A stretch of DNA of 64,000 nt from Mesorhizobium sp. M00.F.Ca.ET.216.01.1.1 (GCF_004010325.2 NZ_SADR02000031.1:1-64000); one strand, 5' to 3'; counted from the stretch's first letter, positions 43,743 to 52,749 are shown. Made by a program: numbers and translations. The notes: generated by a model from the letters alone, not told the origin.

Positions 43743-45247
43743 TCTTGCCCCCGAACGATCGTTTGCGAAAAGATCTCGTTCCATCGCTGCGACACTTGCT
43801 CCTCTATGTGAGCTGACATCTTCAGCTCCTTTCCCCATTCGCGAGAGGTCTCGGATCCGATCTTGCGCGTCGCGTCGAACCCGACCTTTCCTCCAAGTCC
43901 TTCGAGCGGCGATGCAAAATCGAGATGGTCGATCGGGGTCCGGTCCACCTGCATCAGATCGCGCGAGGGATCCATGCGCGTGGCGACCGCCCACATGACG
44001 TCCGGCCATGAGCGAATGTCGACGCCGTCATCCACCACGACGACCATCTTCGTCATCGAAAACTGCGGCAGCAGGGACCAGAACCCCATCATCACCCGCT
44101 TGGCCTGTCCGGGATACTTCTTGGCAATCGAGATGACTGCAATCCTGTAAGAGCAGGCTTCGGGTGGAAGCCACACGTCGATGATTTCCGGTATCTGCTG
44201 GCGCAGGAGCGGCTTGTACACGTCGAGCAGCGCTTCCCCGAGTGCGGAGGGCTCGTCGGGCGCGCGCCCGGTGAACGTGGTCAGGTAATTTGCCCCGTCA
44301 CGGACGCGAACGCGCTTGAGCCTGAACACGGGGTATCGTTCCGGCGCGTTGTAATATCCGGTGTGGTCGCCGAAGGGACCCTCCAGTGCCGTTTCTGTGG
44401 GAGAAACGACGCCTTCGAGCACGATTTCCGCACTGGTTGGCACATGGAGCATGATGCTCTTGCACGGCGCCAACCCGACGCGGCGGTTGTTGATCATCCC
44501 GGACAGTGCCAGTTCCGACACGCCTTCGGGCGCCGGCATCACAGAGGCGATCAACGTGGCGGGATCTGCCCCGATGACGACCGCCACTGGCATCTCGAGG
44601 CCCCTCGCCTGCCATATGCGATGGTGCGCGGCGCCACCTCGCATGGGCAGCCATCGTATGATCGCACGGTCACGGGCCAGCACCTGCATCCGGTATATGC
44701 CCAGATTGTACGTGCTCGGATCGTCCTCACCAGGCGGGCGGGTAACAACCACCGGCCATGTAATGAGCGGGCCGGCATCCCCCGGCCAACAAGTCTGGAC
44801 GGGAAGAAGCGAAAAATCCGGATCGGCGTCTCTCCACTCTCTGGGTGGCGAGACGACCTTCGGCCGCGCAACGAGTGCACCGCGCGCCGCCGGCAGCATC
44901 AGTCGAGCCTGACGAAGATTCTGGGGGGCGTGGGGCGATCTCATCCACGCAAGGAGCGCGCCAAGAGTTCCTAGCCCGTGAAGGTCGGTACCCAGACCCC
45001 AGGCGACACGCTCCCGGGTGCCGAAAAGATTTGTGACGACCGGAAAGGCCGACCTGACGCCGCGGCCGTCGACCGGCGCGGTCAGGCGCAGCGCCGGGCC
45101 TTGCGCGGAGATCACCCGCTTATGGATCTCGGTCAGTTCGAGCCGCGTCGAAACAGGAACTCCAATCTCCTGCAACTGCCCGTTCCGATCCAGATAAGAA
45201 AGAAACGAGCCGAGATCCGAAAACGAAGGAAGGCAGCGATGATGCAT
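43739..45247 (-). CDS. ubiD: UbiD-family prenyl-FMN-dependent decarboxylase
   Basis: The 502-residue protein is of UbiD length (E. coli 497), with TAPVDGRGVRSAFPVVTNLFG at the N-terminal domain, the catalytic EGPFGDHTGYYN region and ALRQQ-like C-terminal helices; prFMN contacts are in the RMQVLARDRAIIRWLP area. It decarboxylates the 3-polyprenyl-4-hydroxybenzoate intermediate of ubiquinone synthesis. ATG 45247 is chosen because MHHRCLPSFSDLGSFLSYL is the normal UbiD start; the longer frame to 45418 runs through the promoter. An NnrR-like box lies 65 bp upstream. Confidence 0.9.
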   Translation of the reverse strand: MHHRCLPSFSDLGSFLSYLDRNGQLQEIGVPVSTRLELTEIHKRVISAQGPALRLTAPVDGRGVRSAFPVVTNLFGTRERVAWGLGTDLHGLGTLGALLAWMRSPHAPQNLRQARLMLPAARGALVARPKVVSPPREWRDADPDFSLLPVQTCWPGDAGPLITWPVVVTRPPGEDDPSTYNLGIYRMQVLARDRAIIRWLPMRGGAAHHRIWQARGLEMPVAVVIGADPATLIASVMPAPEGVSELALSGMINNRRVGLAPCKSIMLHVPTSAEIVLEGVVSPTETALEGPFGDHTGYYNAPERYPVFRLKRVRVRDGANYLTTFTGRAPDEPSALGEALLDVYKPLLRQQIPEIIDVWLPPEACSYRIAVISIAKKYPGQAKRVMMGFWSLLPQFSMTKMVVVVDDGVDIRSWPDVMWAVATRMDPSRDLMQVDRTPIDHLDFASPLEGLGGKVGFDATRKIGSETSREWGKELKMSAHIEEQVSQRWNEIFSQTIVRGQE

Positions 45248-45312
45248 GGCGAAAATCCGGCTCGACCGGTTCGTCGGCCAAACAATTCTGCCACGGGCAC
45301 CGCCGAAGAACT

Positions 45313-45326
45313 TTGAGCTAGCGCAA
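45313..45326. promoter_or_regulatory. NnrR-type box, divergent (TTGAGCTAGCGCAA)
   Basis: TTGAG-CTAG-CGCAA within CTTTGAGCTAGCGCAAAG. It is 65 bp from ubiD (minus) and 105 bp from the DUF6455 gene that heads the ubiTUV run (plus), so one site could serve both halves of the quinone module. Confidence 0.78.
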
Positions 45327-45431
45327 AGAGCGATCGATCCGACCGTGCTACTTTCAAAATCAGTACTGTGGAAAGCGGTCGGCCTACCGAAGTTGGGGCG
45401 GACCATGATTGGCGGCAAAGGGGAAATTCAC

Positions 45432-45854
45432 ATGGCCGGCAATCTGATCAGTGAGACCTTCGAAGTTTGCCGGTTCGCAATCGCCGTTCTCAAGGACCAT
45501 AAACGGAGCAGGGCAGCGCGACGGGATTTTTGGGCGCTCGGGCCGGATGAATGCACGGGCGTCCTGGATGACATCGGTCTATCGCGAAGTGAATTCGACG
45601 ATGCCATGCGTCTACCTTATGCCTCGGAAGACCTGCTTTCTTCGGCGATGCGCTCGATCGGCATCGACCCGGACGATTTTAACTCGCTGGAAGCCGCGCG
45701 GGACCGTTTCATGGCACGCATCTGCATTACCTGCCCGAATCGCCGCCAGTGTCACGGTCATCTGGACGCCTTCGATTTCGAAAGCCATTATCAGGATTTC
45801 TGCCCCAACAGCGCGAATTTCGCAGATCTGCTCAGGAACGGATGCAGTACGTAG
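45432..45854 (+). CDS. DUF6455-like protein with a cysteine cluster
   Basis: The 140-residue protein has an N-terminal helical half and a C-terminal Cys cluster (ICITCPNRRQCHGHLD then FCPNSANF), a pattern seen in DUF6455 proteins and suited to binding an iron-sulfur cluster or zinc. The function is unknown. ATG 45432 follows AAAGGGGAAA; an upstream in-frame ATG at 45405 is possible. It heads the plus-strand run ubiT-ubiU-ubiV and is separated from ubiT by 50 bp. Confidence 0.72.
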   Translation: MAGNLISETFEVCRFAIAVLKDHKRSRAARRDFWALGPDECTGVLDDIGLSRSEFDDAMRLPYASEDLLSSAMRSIGIDPDDFNSLEAARDRFMARICITCPNRRQCHGHLDAFDFESHYQDFCPNSANFADLLRNGCST

Positions 45855-45904
45855 TCTGCTGCAAAATCCTCTTGAGCGACCTCCATGTGAACAGGATGCA
45901 CTGA

Positions 45905-46453
45905 ATGGTGACTGGTAGCACAGAACCGACATTGCCAGCGGTCGTTCGCCATCTTTTCCCAACTATCGCCGGGCTGCCCCTTGGGCCGTTGCTGACGCTA
46001 TCGTTGCGCTCGCTGGCCGGGAGACAGCCTCGATTGTTCGAGCGCTTGGGCGAACACCGCTCAGCTTGCTATTTCATCGATCCGGTCGACCTCGCCTTCG
46101 CATTTACCGTGATACCGGACGGAGAGCGTTCCTTAGTCCGTGTGGTGCGGAAAAGTGAGACCGCAACATCGAGTGTCCTGATCAGGGGACCTCTTCTGAC
46201 ATTGTTGGGCCTGCTCGACGGCACGCTTGATGGCGACGCGCTTTTCTTCAGTCGGGTTATTTCGATCAGCGGCCGCACGGAAGCGGTGCTCGCGCTGAGG
46301 AACACAATCGAAGACGCCGAGCTTCGCCCGGCGGATCTGCTCGGCCTGCACGGCCACTTGGCTCGTCTTGTCGACAGGGGGATTCTCGGAGCGTTGAACG
46401 TCGCTCGGCAGATGACCGATCGAAATCCTGGATGCGAGGCGCCGGAGGCATGA
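45905..46453 (+). CDS. ubiT: UbiT-like SCP2-domain protein of anaerobic ubiquinone synthesis
   Basis: The 182-residue protein has an SCP2-type lipid-binding domain (about 60-150, AFTVIPDGERSLVRVVRKSE then LLTLLGLLDGTLDGDALFFS and ISGRTEAVLALRNTIED). UbiT works with UbiU and UbiV to make ubiquinone without oxygen. Assignment rests on the fold pattern plus the directly adjoining ubiU and ubiV genes. Its stop overlaps the ubiU start (ATGA). Confidence 0.9.
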   Translation: MVTGSTEPTLPAVVRHLFPTIAGLPLGPLLTLSLRSLAGRQPRLFERLGEHRSACYFIDPVDLAFAFTVIPDGERSLVRVVRKSETATSSVLIRGPLLTLLGLLDGTLDGDALFFSRVISISGRTEAVLALRNTIEDAELRPADLLGLHGHLARLVDRGILGALNVARQMTDRNPGCEAPEA

Positions 46454-47448
46454 CAAACGCACGCATGGAACTCGTCTGCCCGGCTGGAACCCCCGCTACG
46501 CTGAGGGCAGCCGTCCAGGCGGGTGCGGACGCAGTCTATTGCGGCTTTCGCGACGAAACGAATGCCCGGAATTTCCCGGGCCTCAACTTCTCCGGGGAAG
46601 AACTGGCCGAGGGCGTGCGCTTCGCGCATGACCACGGCAGCAAGGTTCTGGTCGCCATCAACACCTTCGCGCGGGTCAACGATGTCGACCTGTGGAAAAG
46701 GGCAGCGGATACCGCGGCCGAATGCGGTGCAAATGCCATCATCGCGGCGGACATCGCCGTCCTCGATCACGTCGCGAAGAACCACAAACAAATTCGTCTT
46801 CACCTGTCCGTACAGGCAGCTGCCGCAACGCCGGAAGCGATCGGGTTCTATGCGAATAGCTTCGGCGTCCGCCGCGTCGTGCTGCCGCGGGTTCTCTCGA
46901 TCCAGGAGATCGCTGCGCTCAATCGTGCGATCGACGTGGAGACGGAAGCATTCGTGTTTGGCGGCCTTTGCGTGATGATCGAAGGCCGATGCTATCTCTC
47001 TTCATACGCGACAGGAAAATCGCCAAATCTGAATGGCGTCTGCTCGCCACCCGAAATGGTGAGTTACGACGACGAAGCGACCAGTACGGCAGCACGGCTT
47101 TCTGGTTTCACGATCGACCGCTATGAACCAGGTGAACCAGTGGGTTACCCCACCCTGTGCAAGGGCAAATTCAAGGCCGGCGGCAAGACTTCCTATTTGT
47201 TCGAAGATCCCGTCAGCCTGAACGCCGGCGGGATGATTGCCGGTCTGAAAGCTGCCGGCGTAACCGCCTTGAAGATCGAAGGACGCCAGCGCGGCAAAGG
47301 TTACGTCACCGAGGTCGTGCGCGCCTTCAGGAAGGCCGTCGACGCGGTCGAGGAAGGCGGCGACGCGATCGAGATCGACCGGATCCTCGCTGGCCAATCG
47401 GAAGGCGCCCGGCAGACGGCGGGAGCTTACAGCAAGAAGTGGAGATAG
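46450..47448 (+). CDS. ubiU: UbiU, U32-peptidase-like iron-sulfur subunit of O2-independent hydroxylase
   Basis: The 332-residue protein is a U32 peptidase-family member with MELVCPAGTPATLRAAVQAG at the N-terminus, the GADAVYCG loop, and cysteines placed as in UbiU: GGLCVMIEGRCYLSS, LNGVCSPPE and LCKGKF. These four Cys are known to bind a 4Fe-4S cluster in E. coli UbiU. With UbiV it hydroxylates the quinone ring using prephenate in place of oxygen. ATG 46450 is coupled to ubiT. Confidence 0.94.
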   Translation: MTNARMELVCPAGTPATLRAAVQAGADAVYCGFRDETNARNFPGLNFSGEELAEGVRFAHDHGSKVLVAINTFARVNDVDLWKRAADTAAECGANAIIAADIAVLDHVAKNHKQIRLHLSVQAAAATPEAIGFYANSFGVRRVVLPRVLSIQEIAALNRAIDVETEAFVFGGLCVMIEGRCYLSSYATGKSPNLNGVCSPPEMVSYDDEATSTAARLSGFTIDRYEPGEPVGYPTLCKGKFKAGGKTSYLFEDPVSLNAGGMIAGLKAAGVTALKIEGRQRGKGYVTEVVRAFRKAVDAVEEGGDAIEIDRILAGQSEGARQTAGAYSKKWR

Positions 47449-47452
47449 GACC

Positions 47453-48352
47453 GTGCCTGGAATCGCGTTGACACTTGGGCCGGTCTTCTTCCATTGGTCG
47501 CCCGAACTCCTCTCGGATTTCTACCGCAGGATAGCAGACGAGGCTCCGATCGACCGGGTCCACGTAGGCGAAGTCGTCTGCGGCAAGCGGATGCCGTTTT
47601 CCGACCCCGTATGGCCTGAGATCATCGAACGCCTCGAGCGCGCCGGAAAGGAAGTGGTGCTGTCTACACTGGCGGCACCGGCGACCGTTCGGGAACGCAG
47701 GAGCATCGAAGACCTTTGCGCCGACGAGCGGCTGGTCGAAATCAACGACGTCACTGCCCTGCGGCCACGCTCCGGCAGGCCGTTCGTGACCGGTCCGTTC
47801 CTGAACGTCTATAATGAGATTTCCGCGCAATTCCTGATCCAGCGCGGCGCCCGAACGATATGCCCGCCAGTGGAATTGTCGCTCGCCGCCATTGGCGATA
47901 TGGCCCGCGCATGTCCCGAGGCGGAATTCGAGATCTTCGCCTTTGGCCGGCTGCCGCTCGCGCTTTCCGGACGATGTTACCACGCCCGCATTCACGGCCT
48001 TCACAAGGATTCCTGCCAGTTTATCTGCGAAAGAGATCCGGATGGCCTGGCGGTCGATACGCTCGACGACCAGCAGTTCCTTGCAATCAACGGCGTGCAG
48101 ACTCTCTCCAACCAGGTCCAGGCCTTCTGCCCTGTGCCGGCGGATCTCACCTCCAGAGGCGTCCAGCGCATCCGCCTGTCTCCCCACACGTGCGACATGG
48201 TCGAGGTGGCGAAGACCTATAAAGCGCTAGTCGATGGAAAAGAGGATCCAAAGGCTGCCCGCTTTGTCCTTTCGTGCCTCGATCTGCCCGGCACACTGGT
48301 CGAGGGATACGCCCATGCGAAGCCTGGATGGCAAGCAACCGCTTCGGTCTGA
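47453..48352 (+). CDS. ubiV: UbiV, partner of UbiU
   Basis: The 299-residue U32-family protein has GPVFFHWSPELLSDFYRRIA at the N-terminus, VHVGEVVCGKRMPF (first Cys near residue 40) and the later Cys cluster GRCYHARIHGLHKDSCQFIC, matching the four cluster ligands of UbiV. It forms a heterodimer with UbiU. The start is GTG 47453, after GGAGATAGGA, 4 bp past the ubiU stop. The mog-like gene follows 8 bp downstream. Confidence 0.93.
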   Translation: MPGIALTLGPVFFHWSPELLSDFYRRIADEAPIDRVHVGEVVCGKRMPFSDPVWPEIIERLERAGKEVVLSTLAAPATVRERRSIEDLCADERLVEINDVTALRPRSGRPFVTGPFLNVYNEISAQFLIQRGARTICPPVELSLAAIGDMARACPEAEFEIFAFGRLPLALSGRCYHARIHGLHKDSCQFICERDPDGLAVDTLDDQQFLAINGVQTLSNQVQAFCPVPADLTSRGVQRIRLSPHTCDMVEVAKTYKALVDGKEDPKAARFVLSCLDLPGTLVEGYAHAKPGWQATASV

Positions 48353-48360
48353 ACAGAAAA

Positions 48361-48867
48361 ATGACCCTGATTGCCATCGTCACGGTGTCGGACCGTGCAA
48401 GCCGCGGCGACTACGAAGATCTTGGTGGGCCTGCCATCGAGCGTTGGCTTCGCCGTGTCGTGGCGACACCCTGCGCTTTCATCCGTCGTATTGTCCCCGA
48501 CGGCCTGGAGAGTGTCCGGGACGTGCTTGTCGAACTTTGCGACCGGAGCGGGGTTGATCTGATCCTTACAACGGGAGGAACCGGTCCCTCTCCGAGGGAT
48601 CTTACACCTGAGGCCATGCAGCAGGTCATCACCAAGGAGCTTCTCGGTTTTGGCGAACTCATGCGACAGGCCAGCTTGGAGCATGTGCGCACGGCAATAC
48701 TTTCACGTCAGACCGCTGGAGTGCGCGGCCGTTCGCTGATCATAAACCTGCCCGGAAAGCCGGCCTCGATCGACGCGTGCCTGAACGCCGTTTTTCCCGC
48801 CGTGCCGTACTGTCTCGAGCTGATCGGCGCCGATCCGATTGTCGCAGACCCGGCGATGTTTGAATGA
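48361..48867 (+). CDS. MogA/MoaB-family molybdopterin biosynthesis protein
   Basis: The 168-residue protein is of MogA size and shows the family motifs: LIAIVTVSDRASRGDYEDLG (start), the TTGGTGPSPRDLTPEA loop (molybdopterin-binding, near residue 75) and INLPGKPASIDACLNAVFPA. It adenylates molybdopterin for molybdenum cofactor synthesis. Such cofactor supports nitrate reductase and similar anaerobic enzymes, none of which is in this window. ATG 48361 has no strong ribosome site; translational coupling to ubiV is likely. Confidence 0.88.
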   Translation: MTLIAIVTVSDRASRGDYEDLGGPAIERWLRRVVATPCAFIRRIVPDGLESVRDVLVELCDRSGVDLILTTGGTGPSPRDLTPEAMQQVITKELLGFGELMRQASLEHVRTAILSRQTAGVRGRSLIINLPGKPASIDACLNAVFPAVPYCLELIGADPIVADPAMFE

Positions 48868-48935
48868 AGGTGCCGCCGTCGTAGCGGCCCTATGCGGATG
48901 TCGTGCACCGTAACGCCGGGACGTTGGCCTAGCAA

Positions 48936-49214
48936 TCAGCTGCCGCAGCAACAGTCGCAGCCAGACGATTGCAGTCTGCTGATTTCGACGCGCCAGATAT
49001 CCGGCCCCCGCTCGAGATATTCCCAGGAAAACAGGCCGGGATATCTAGCCTCGATCTGGTAGTGCAGGGGCCGCGGATCGTGGTCGTTGACAATGATGAA
49101 AGAAGAGCCCTCGGCCAGCGCGGTCGCCACCCCGAAAATTCGCGGATGGCGATCGATCGGCGGGATGGTCCGCACGTCGATTAGGGGTACCGATGCGAGT
49201 TCTGAATCTGCCAT
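48936..49214 (-). CDS. DUF2249 protein with a C-terminal cysteine cluster
   Basis: The 92-residue protein has the DUF2249 pattern (LIDVRTIPPIDRHPRIFGVA, SSFIIVNDHDPRPLHYQIEA, WRVEISR) and ends in GCDCCCGS. The four clustered Cys at the very end suggest a metal or redox role; this tail is seen in some DUF2249 proteins of denitrifiers. An NnrR-like box lies 99 bp upstream on the minus strand, after the nosX end. Confidence 0.82.
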   Translation of the reverse strand: MADSELASVPLIDVRTIPPIDRHPRIFGVATALAEGSSFIIVNDHDPRPLHYQIEARYPGLFSWEYLERGPDIWRVEISRLQSSGCDCCCGS

Positions 49215-49313
49215 GTCGGTTGAATTCCTGGCCGCCGGAAATGATGGCGCCGGGAGACGGCGGCGATCGTCGATCCCGGCTCAAAAATCTAGCGCCGCGG
49301 GCAGCCGGTCTGT

Positions 49314-49327
49314 TTGTCGAAACGCAA
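49314..49327 (-). promoter_or_regulatory. NnrR-like box (TTGCGTTTCGACAA on the minus strand)
   Basis: TTGCG-TTTC-GACAA on the minus strand, 99 bp before the DUF2249 gene. One half-site is perfect, the other deviates by two bases. Confidence 0.6.
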
Positions 49328-49447
49328 ACAATTCGAGGAAATCTGGTCCCTGGAAATTTGACGTATTTCGCAAAGAGCTGTGTAGCGATGCCGCCTGAAT
49401 TCAGGGCAAGAAACTGTTCTGCGCCACACTTCCACAGGGACTTAAGA

Positions 49448-50440
49448 TTAGATGTGCGACCATCGAGCGTCCTGCGATAAAACATAGGCCTCGACGCCGT
49501 CGAGCTGTCGAATCGCACCGGCAATTTTCTCCACGTCCATCAAGTTGAAGCCGGTAGACAGCGCATCCGCCATAACGGCCTCCCGCGTGACGACGCTCAG
49601 GCTCGCATAGCGCTGTGGAGTGGACCCGGTTCGCGGATCGATGAGATGTGTGAATTGCCCGTGCCCGTCGAACCGGAAACCGAACGGGCTCGAGGTGGCG
49701 ACGGCGCTGTCCGTTACCTGCAACACCTTCAGAATGGAATCGGAATTGGAGGGGTCAGCGATACCGATGCGCCAAGGCTGGTCCTCCGGCGCCGATCCGA
49801 TCGCACGGCTCTCGCCCATATCGACGAGCGCGTGCTCGACGCCACTGCGACGCAGCAGATCGATGACCCTGTCCGTGACGTAACCTTGCGCGATGCCGTT
49901 GAGTGTGAGCGCCGACCCGGCCACCGGCAATTCGATGCGGTCTTCCGAGTAGGCCAACTTGTCGAAGCCGACCCGATCGAGGGCCTCCTGTATGACCTTA
50001 CGCGACGGCCCGGTCGCAGTGGCTCCGGGATCGGAAAAATGCCGTTGGTAGGCGATCCACAACGGCTGGACCGTGGGATCAAAAGCGCGCTCGGTGATAC
50101 GCCAGACCTCGTTGCAACGACGGAGGATTTCGACGAATTCCGTCGCTGGCGAGACCAGGAATCCTTGGCGATTCAGCCTCGCAAGGTCCGAATCCTCGCG
50201 ATAGAGGCTGAATATCCTTTCCAGGCGGCGGACTTCGGCGGCAACTTCGTCAACGAGCCTCAATGCCAGGGCCCGGTCGGGATGATTGATGACGAGTGTT
50301 GCCTGGGCGCCCATCGCTTCTCCGCGCCACGAAACGGCCGATGGTGTCGCGAGAGCTTTGCGGCCGAGCGGAAGCAGTGCCATTCCCGCGGCAGCTGCGG
50401 TTATGCCAATGACCCGGCGGCGAGATATGTCGGACGTCAT
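49448..50440 (-). CDS. nosX: NosX, ApbE-like FAD:protein FMN transferase
   Basis: The 330-residue protein has a Tat signal (ISRRRVIGITAAAAGMALLP), ApbE-family motifs (RRLERIFSLYREDSDLARLN, LNGIAQGYVTD and the ALVDMGESRA/HLIDPRTG region) and is last in the nos cluster. NosX attaches FMN covalently to the NosR flavin domain. The start ATG 50440 is 7 bp after the nosL stop; the longer in-frame opening lies inside nosL and is rejected. Confidence 0.94.
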   Translation of the reverse strand: MTSDISRRRVIGITAAAAGMALLPLGRKALATPSAVSWRGEAMGAQATLVINHPDRALALRLVDEVAAEVRRLERIFSLYREDSDLARLNRQGFLVSPATEFVEILRRCNEVWRITERAFDPTVQPLWIAYQRHFSDPGATATGPSRKVIQEALDRVGFDKLAYSEDRIELPVAGSALTLNGIAQGYVTDRVIDLLRRSGVEHALVDMGESRAIGSAPEDQPWRIGIADPSNSDSILKVLQVTDSAVATSSPFGFRFDGHGQFTHLIDPRTGSTPQRYASLSVVTREAVMADALSTGFNLMDVEKIAGAIRQLDGVEAYVLSQDARWSHI

Positions 50441-50447
50441 AGCACCC

Positions 50448-51002
50448 TCAATTGGTGTTGTCGGCATCAAGCAATTGCTTGTCCAAGCCGCCATACGAAG
50501 CCGTCCCGGAATCTTGTCCCAGGACATAGTCGCGAGGAAGGTCGGCGAAGCTTGTGACTTGGCCGCCATGTTCCCTGGCAAAGGCTCGGGCGGATTCGCC
50601 CGAGGAAAAGGGCACGGCTTCCGCTGCTCCCATGCCGCCTTTCCTGTCGCTGCCAATGACAAAAAACGCATCCTTCGCATTCACCCAATTGTCCACGCCT
50701 GGATCATCCCAACTGGGCGCCGTGGCCATGTCTGACACATAGATTGCCCGAATGTCCTTGGGCTCTTCGGGGAGCATCGTGAAGGCGATCGTGTCGCGGG
50801 CAGAGGAGAACCAGATAGGCTCGTCATACTTGGCAAGAATGATCTGCCCTTTGGGACCCGGATGCTCGAGAATGTTCATGCCGCAATACCTGCCCATGGC
50901 ATCTTCGGTCATGGCGAACGGAGCCGGCAGTTCCTCCGGGCTGCGCTGACAGCCGGCGAGGACAACGAGGCTCACGGTGAGGAGGATCATTCGCAAGCGC
51001 AT
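50448..51002 (-). CDS. nosL: NosL, copper chaperone lipoprotein
   Basis: The 184-residue protein starts with a lipoprotein signal (lipobox LAGC near residue 18) and has the NosL copper-binding segment MGRYCGMNILEHPGPKG. NosL delivers copper to apo-NosZ. ATG 51002 is 2 bp after the nosY stop and opens directly on the lipoprotein signal. Confidence 0.94.
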   Translation of the reverse strand: MRLRMILLTVSLVVLAGCQRSPEELPAPFAMTEDAMGRYCGMNILEHPGPKGQIILAKYDEPIWFSSARDTIAFTMLPEEPKDIRAIYVSDMATAPSWDDPGVDNWVNAKDAFFVIGSDRKGGMGAAEAVPFSSGESARAFAREHGGQVTSFADLPRDYVLGQDSGTASYGGLDKQLLDADNTN

Positions 51003-51004
51003 CG

Positions 51005-51835
51005 TCACAGCTCTCTCCTCGAAAATATGAAAGCCGCGGCGGCCATCGGCATTGCCGTCCACGCCGCTAGTGCCGCGACGAGCGAGAACGAGCCGAGTGC
51101 GGCATTCTGGATGGTTCCGGACATGCCGGATGCCGAACTGATTTCGGCCGTACCCATAAGGTTGAGCAACCTGTAGGCATCGGTTGGGTTGAGAAGAAGC
51201 AGTGGATCCAGCATGCCCGGTGTAACGAACCGCCCCTGATCGGCCACCAGCAGTCCCAGCAGCGCCATGTCGTAGATCAGCACGAACAGCAGCCAGATGC
51301 CGATGGCGACGCCGCTGGCGGTTCCGTGGTCGCGTGAGAGCGCGCTGACCAGATAACCGATCGCCACGAAGACAGCTCCGAGCAGCACCGATGTTGCCGT
51401 CATTGTCGCAAAGGCGAACCAACTCGCGCCGCCGATCGACTTTCCGGTCGCCGCCAGCGCCGCAGCGGCAACCCCATACCCGATGAGGGTAGCAAACGCC
51501 AAAATCGCGAGATGGCCGAGAAACTTGCCGAGAAGCACTTGCCAGCGCCGGATAGGATAGCTCAGCAGCAACGTCATCGTGCCGCGCTCGATCTCGCCGA
51601 CGATCGCATCATGGGAGATCAGAAGGGCGATGAGCGGAACGATGAATATGGTGAGACTGGCCAGACTGACGACGATCACGTCGAGGGCATCCGCCCCGAC
51701 ATTGCCGGTCGGCGCGCTGCCGAGAAAGGTCAAAGTAAGCGCGAGTGTCGCCAACAGTGCCGTCGACGCGATCACCCAGCGATTTCGCAGGCCTTCGCGG
51801 ATCTCCTTGACGGCCAAAAGCGCGATCATGTTCAT
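51005..51835 (-). CDS. nosY: NosY, ABC transporter permease of the nos system
   Basis: The 276-residue protein has six predicted helices and the ABC-2 pattern (ALLISHDAIVGEIERGTMTL then LLSYPIRRWQVLLGKF). It pairs with NosF and NosD in a transporter required for the copper-sulfide site of NosZ. Its ATG overlaps the nosF stop codon and nosL follows 2 bp after its stop. Confidence 0.94.
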   Translation of the reverse strand: MNMIALLAVKEIREGLRNRWVIASTALLATLALTLTFLGSAPTGNVGADALDVIVVSLASLTIFIVPLIALLISHDAIVGEIERGTMTLLLSYPIRRWQVLLGKFLGHLAILAFATLIGYGVAAAALAATGKSIGGASWFAFATMTATSVLLGAVFVAIGYLVSALSRDHGTASGVAIGIWLLFVLIYDMALLGLLVADQGRFVTPGMLDPLLLLNPTDAYRLLNLMGTAEISSASGMSGTIQNAALGSFSLVAALAAWTAMPMAAAAFIFSRREL

Positions 51836-52749
51836 GCCGATGGTCTCCCGCCGAGGAAATGGGCATAAAGTTCATCGAGGCCGGGCGGCACCATGTCGAC
51901 GTCGTCGAACGGCGCTTCGGCGCCCGCTGCCCGGCGCAGGAACGCGACCTTGCCCTCCGGAGACGCGTCCAGTTCGATAGTGTGGCCGTTCACCTGCCTG
52001 AGGTCCGGCCGATTTCCCATCCAGTCCCTGATGCGCTGGACGCCGCCATCGGCAGCCCTCATCCGGATAACCGTCGGCAGGCGAGCGATCCGCCGCAATT
52101 CTTCGAGCGACCCGTCCGCGATTTTCTTGCCTTCGTTCAGGATGATGACGCGCGTGGCGTTACCTTCGAGTTCGTTGAGGGCGTGAGACGACAAAATGAT
52201 CGTTGTCCCCGCATCTCTCATTTCGCGCACGATTCGGTAGAATTGCTGGCGCAGTTCCGGATCGAGGCCGGTGGTTGGCTCGTCCAGCAGAAGCACCCTG
52301 GGCGTTCCGATCAGCGCTTGCGCCAATCCCAGCCGCTGCCGCATGCCCTTCGAATAGGTACCGATGCGGCGGTCCGCGGCATGTGTCAAGCCGACGCGAT
52401 CGAGCAGCCCGTCCACGGAACGGCGGCTCTCGCTCTTCAATCCGACGTAGAAACGAAGCATTTCCCGACCCGTCAGGACCGGATTGAACGAAACATTCTC
52501 GGGCAAGTAGCCAAGACGCCTGCGGACGGCGGGATTTCCAGCTGAGGGGTCCTGCCCCAGCACGGCGACGGAACCCGAGGTGGGGCGGCTCAGTCCCAGC
52601 ATAAGCTTGATGAGGGTCGTCTTGCCTGCCCCGTTGTGTCCAACAAGGGCGACGGTCTCCCCCTCGCCCACCTCGAACGAGACATCATCGAGGGCCTTGA
52701 CCCTGCCGAAGTGCTTGGCGACGGAATTTAATTGAACATTGCGAATCAC
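51832..52749 (-). CDS. nosF: NosF, ABC transporter ATP-binding subunit
   Basis: The 305-residue protein has Walker A GHNGAGKTT (near residue 38), signature YSKGMRQRLGLAQAL and Walker B VLLLDEPTTGLDP, then the D-loop and switch H (LSSHALNELEG). It powers NosDFY. There is no ATG before the conserved start VIRNVQLNSVAKHFG; GTG 52749 overlaps the nosD stop (GTGA) and is the likely start. Confidence 0.93.
   Translation of the reverse strand: MIRNVQLNSVAKHFGRVKALDDVSFEVGEGETVALVGHNGAGKTTLIKLMLGLSRPTSGSVAVLGQDPSAGNPAVRRRLGYLPENVSFNPVLTGREMLRFYVGLKSESRRSVDGLLDRVGLTHAADRRIGTYSKGMRQRLGLAQALIGTPRVLLLDEPTTGLDPELRQQFYRIVREMRDAGTTIILSSHALNELEGNATRVIILNEGKKIADGSLEELRRIARLPTVIRMRAADGGVQRIRDWMGNRPDLRQVNGHTIELDASPEGKVAFLRRAAGAEAPFDDVDMVPPGLDELYAHFLGGRPSA

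Noticed and set aside
45247..45418. Longer N-terminus for UbiD
   Set aside because: It would run through the NnrR-type box region and lacks homology; the family start is at 45247.
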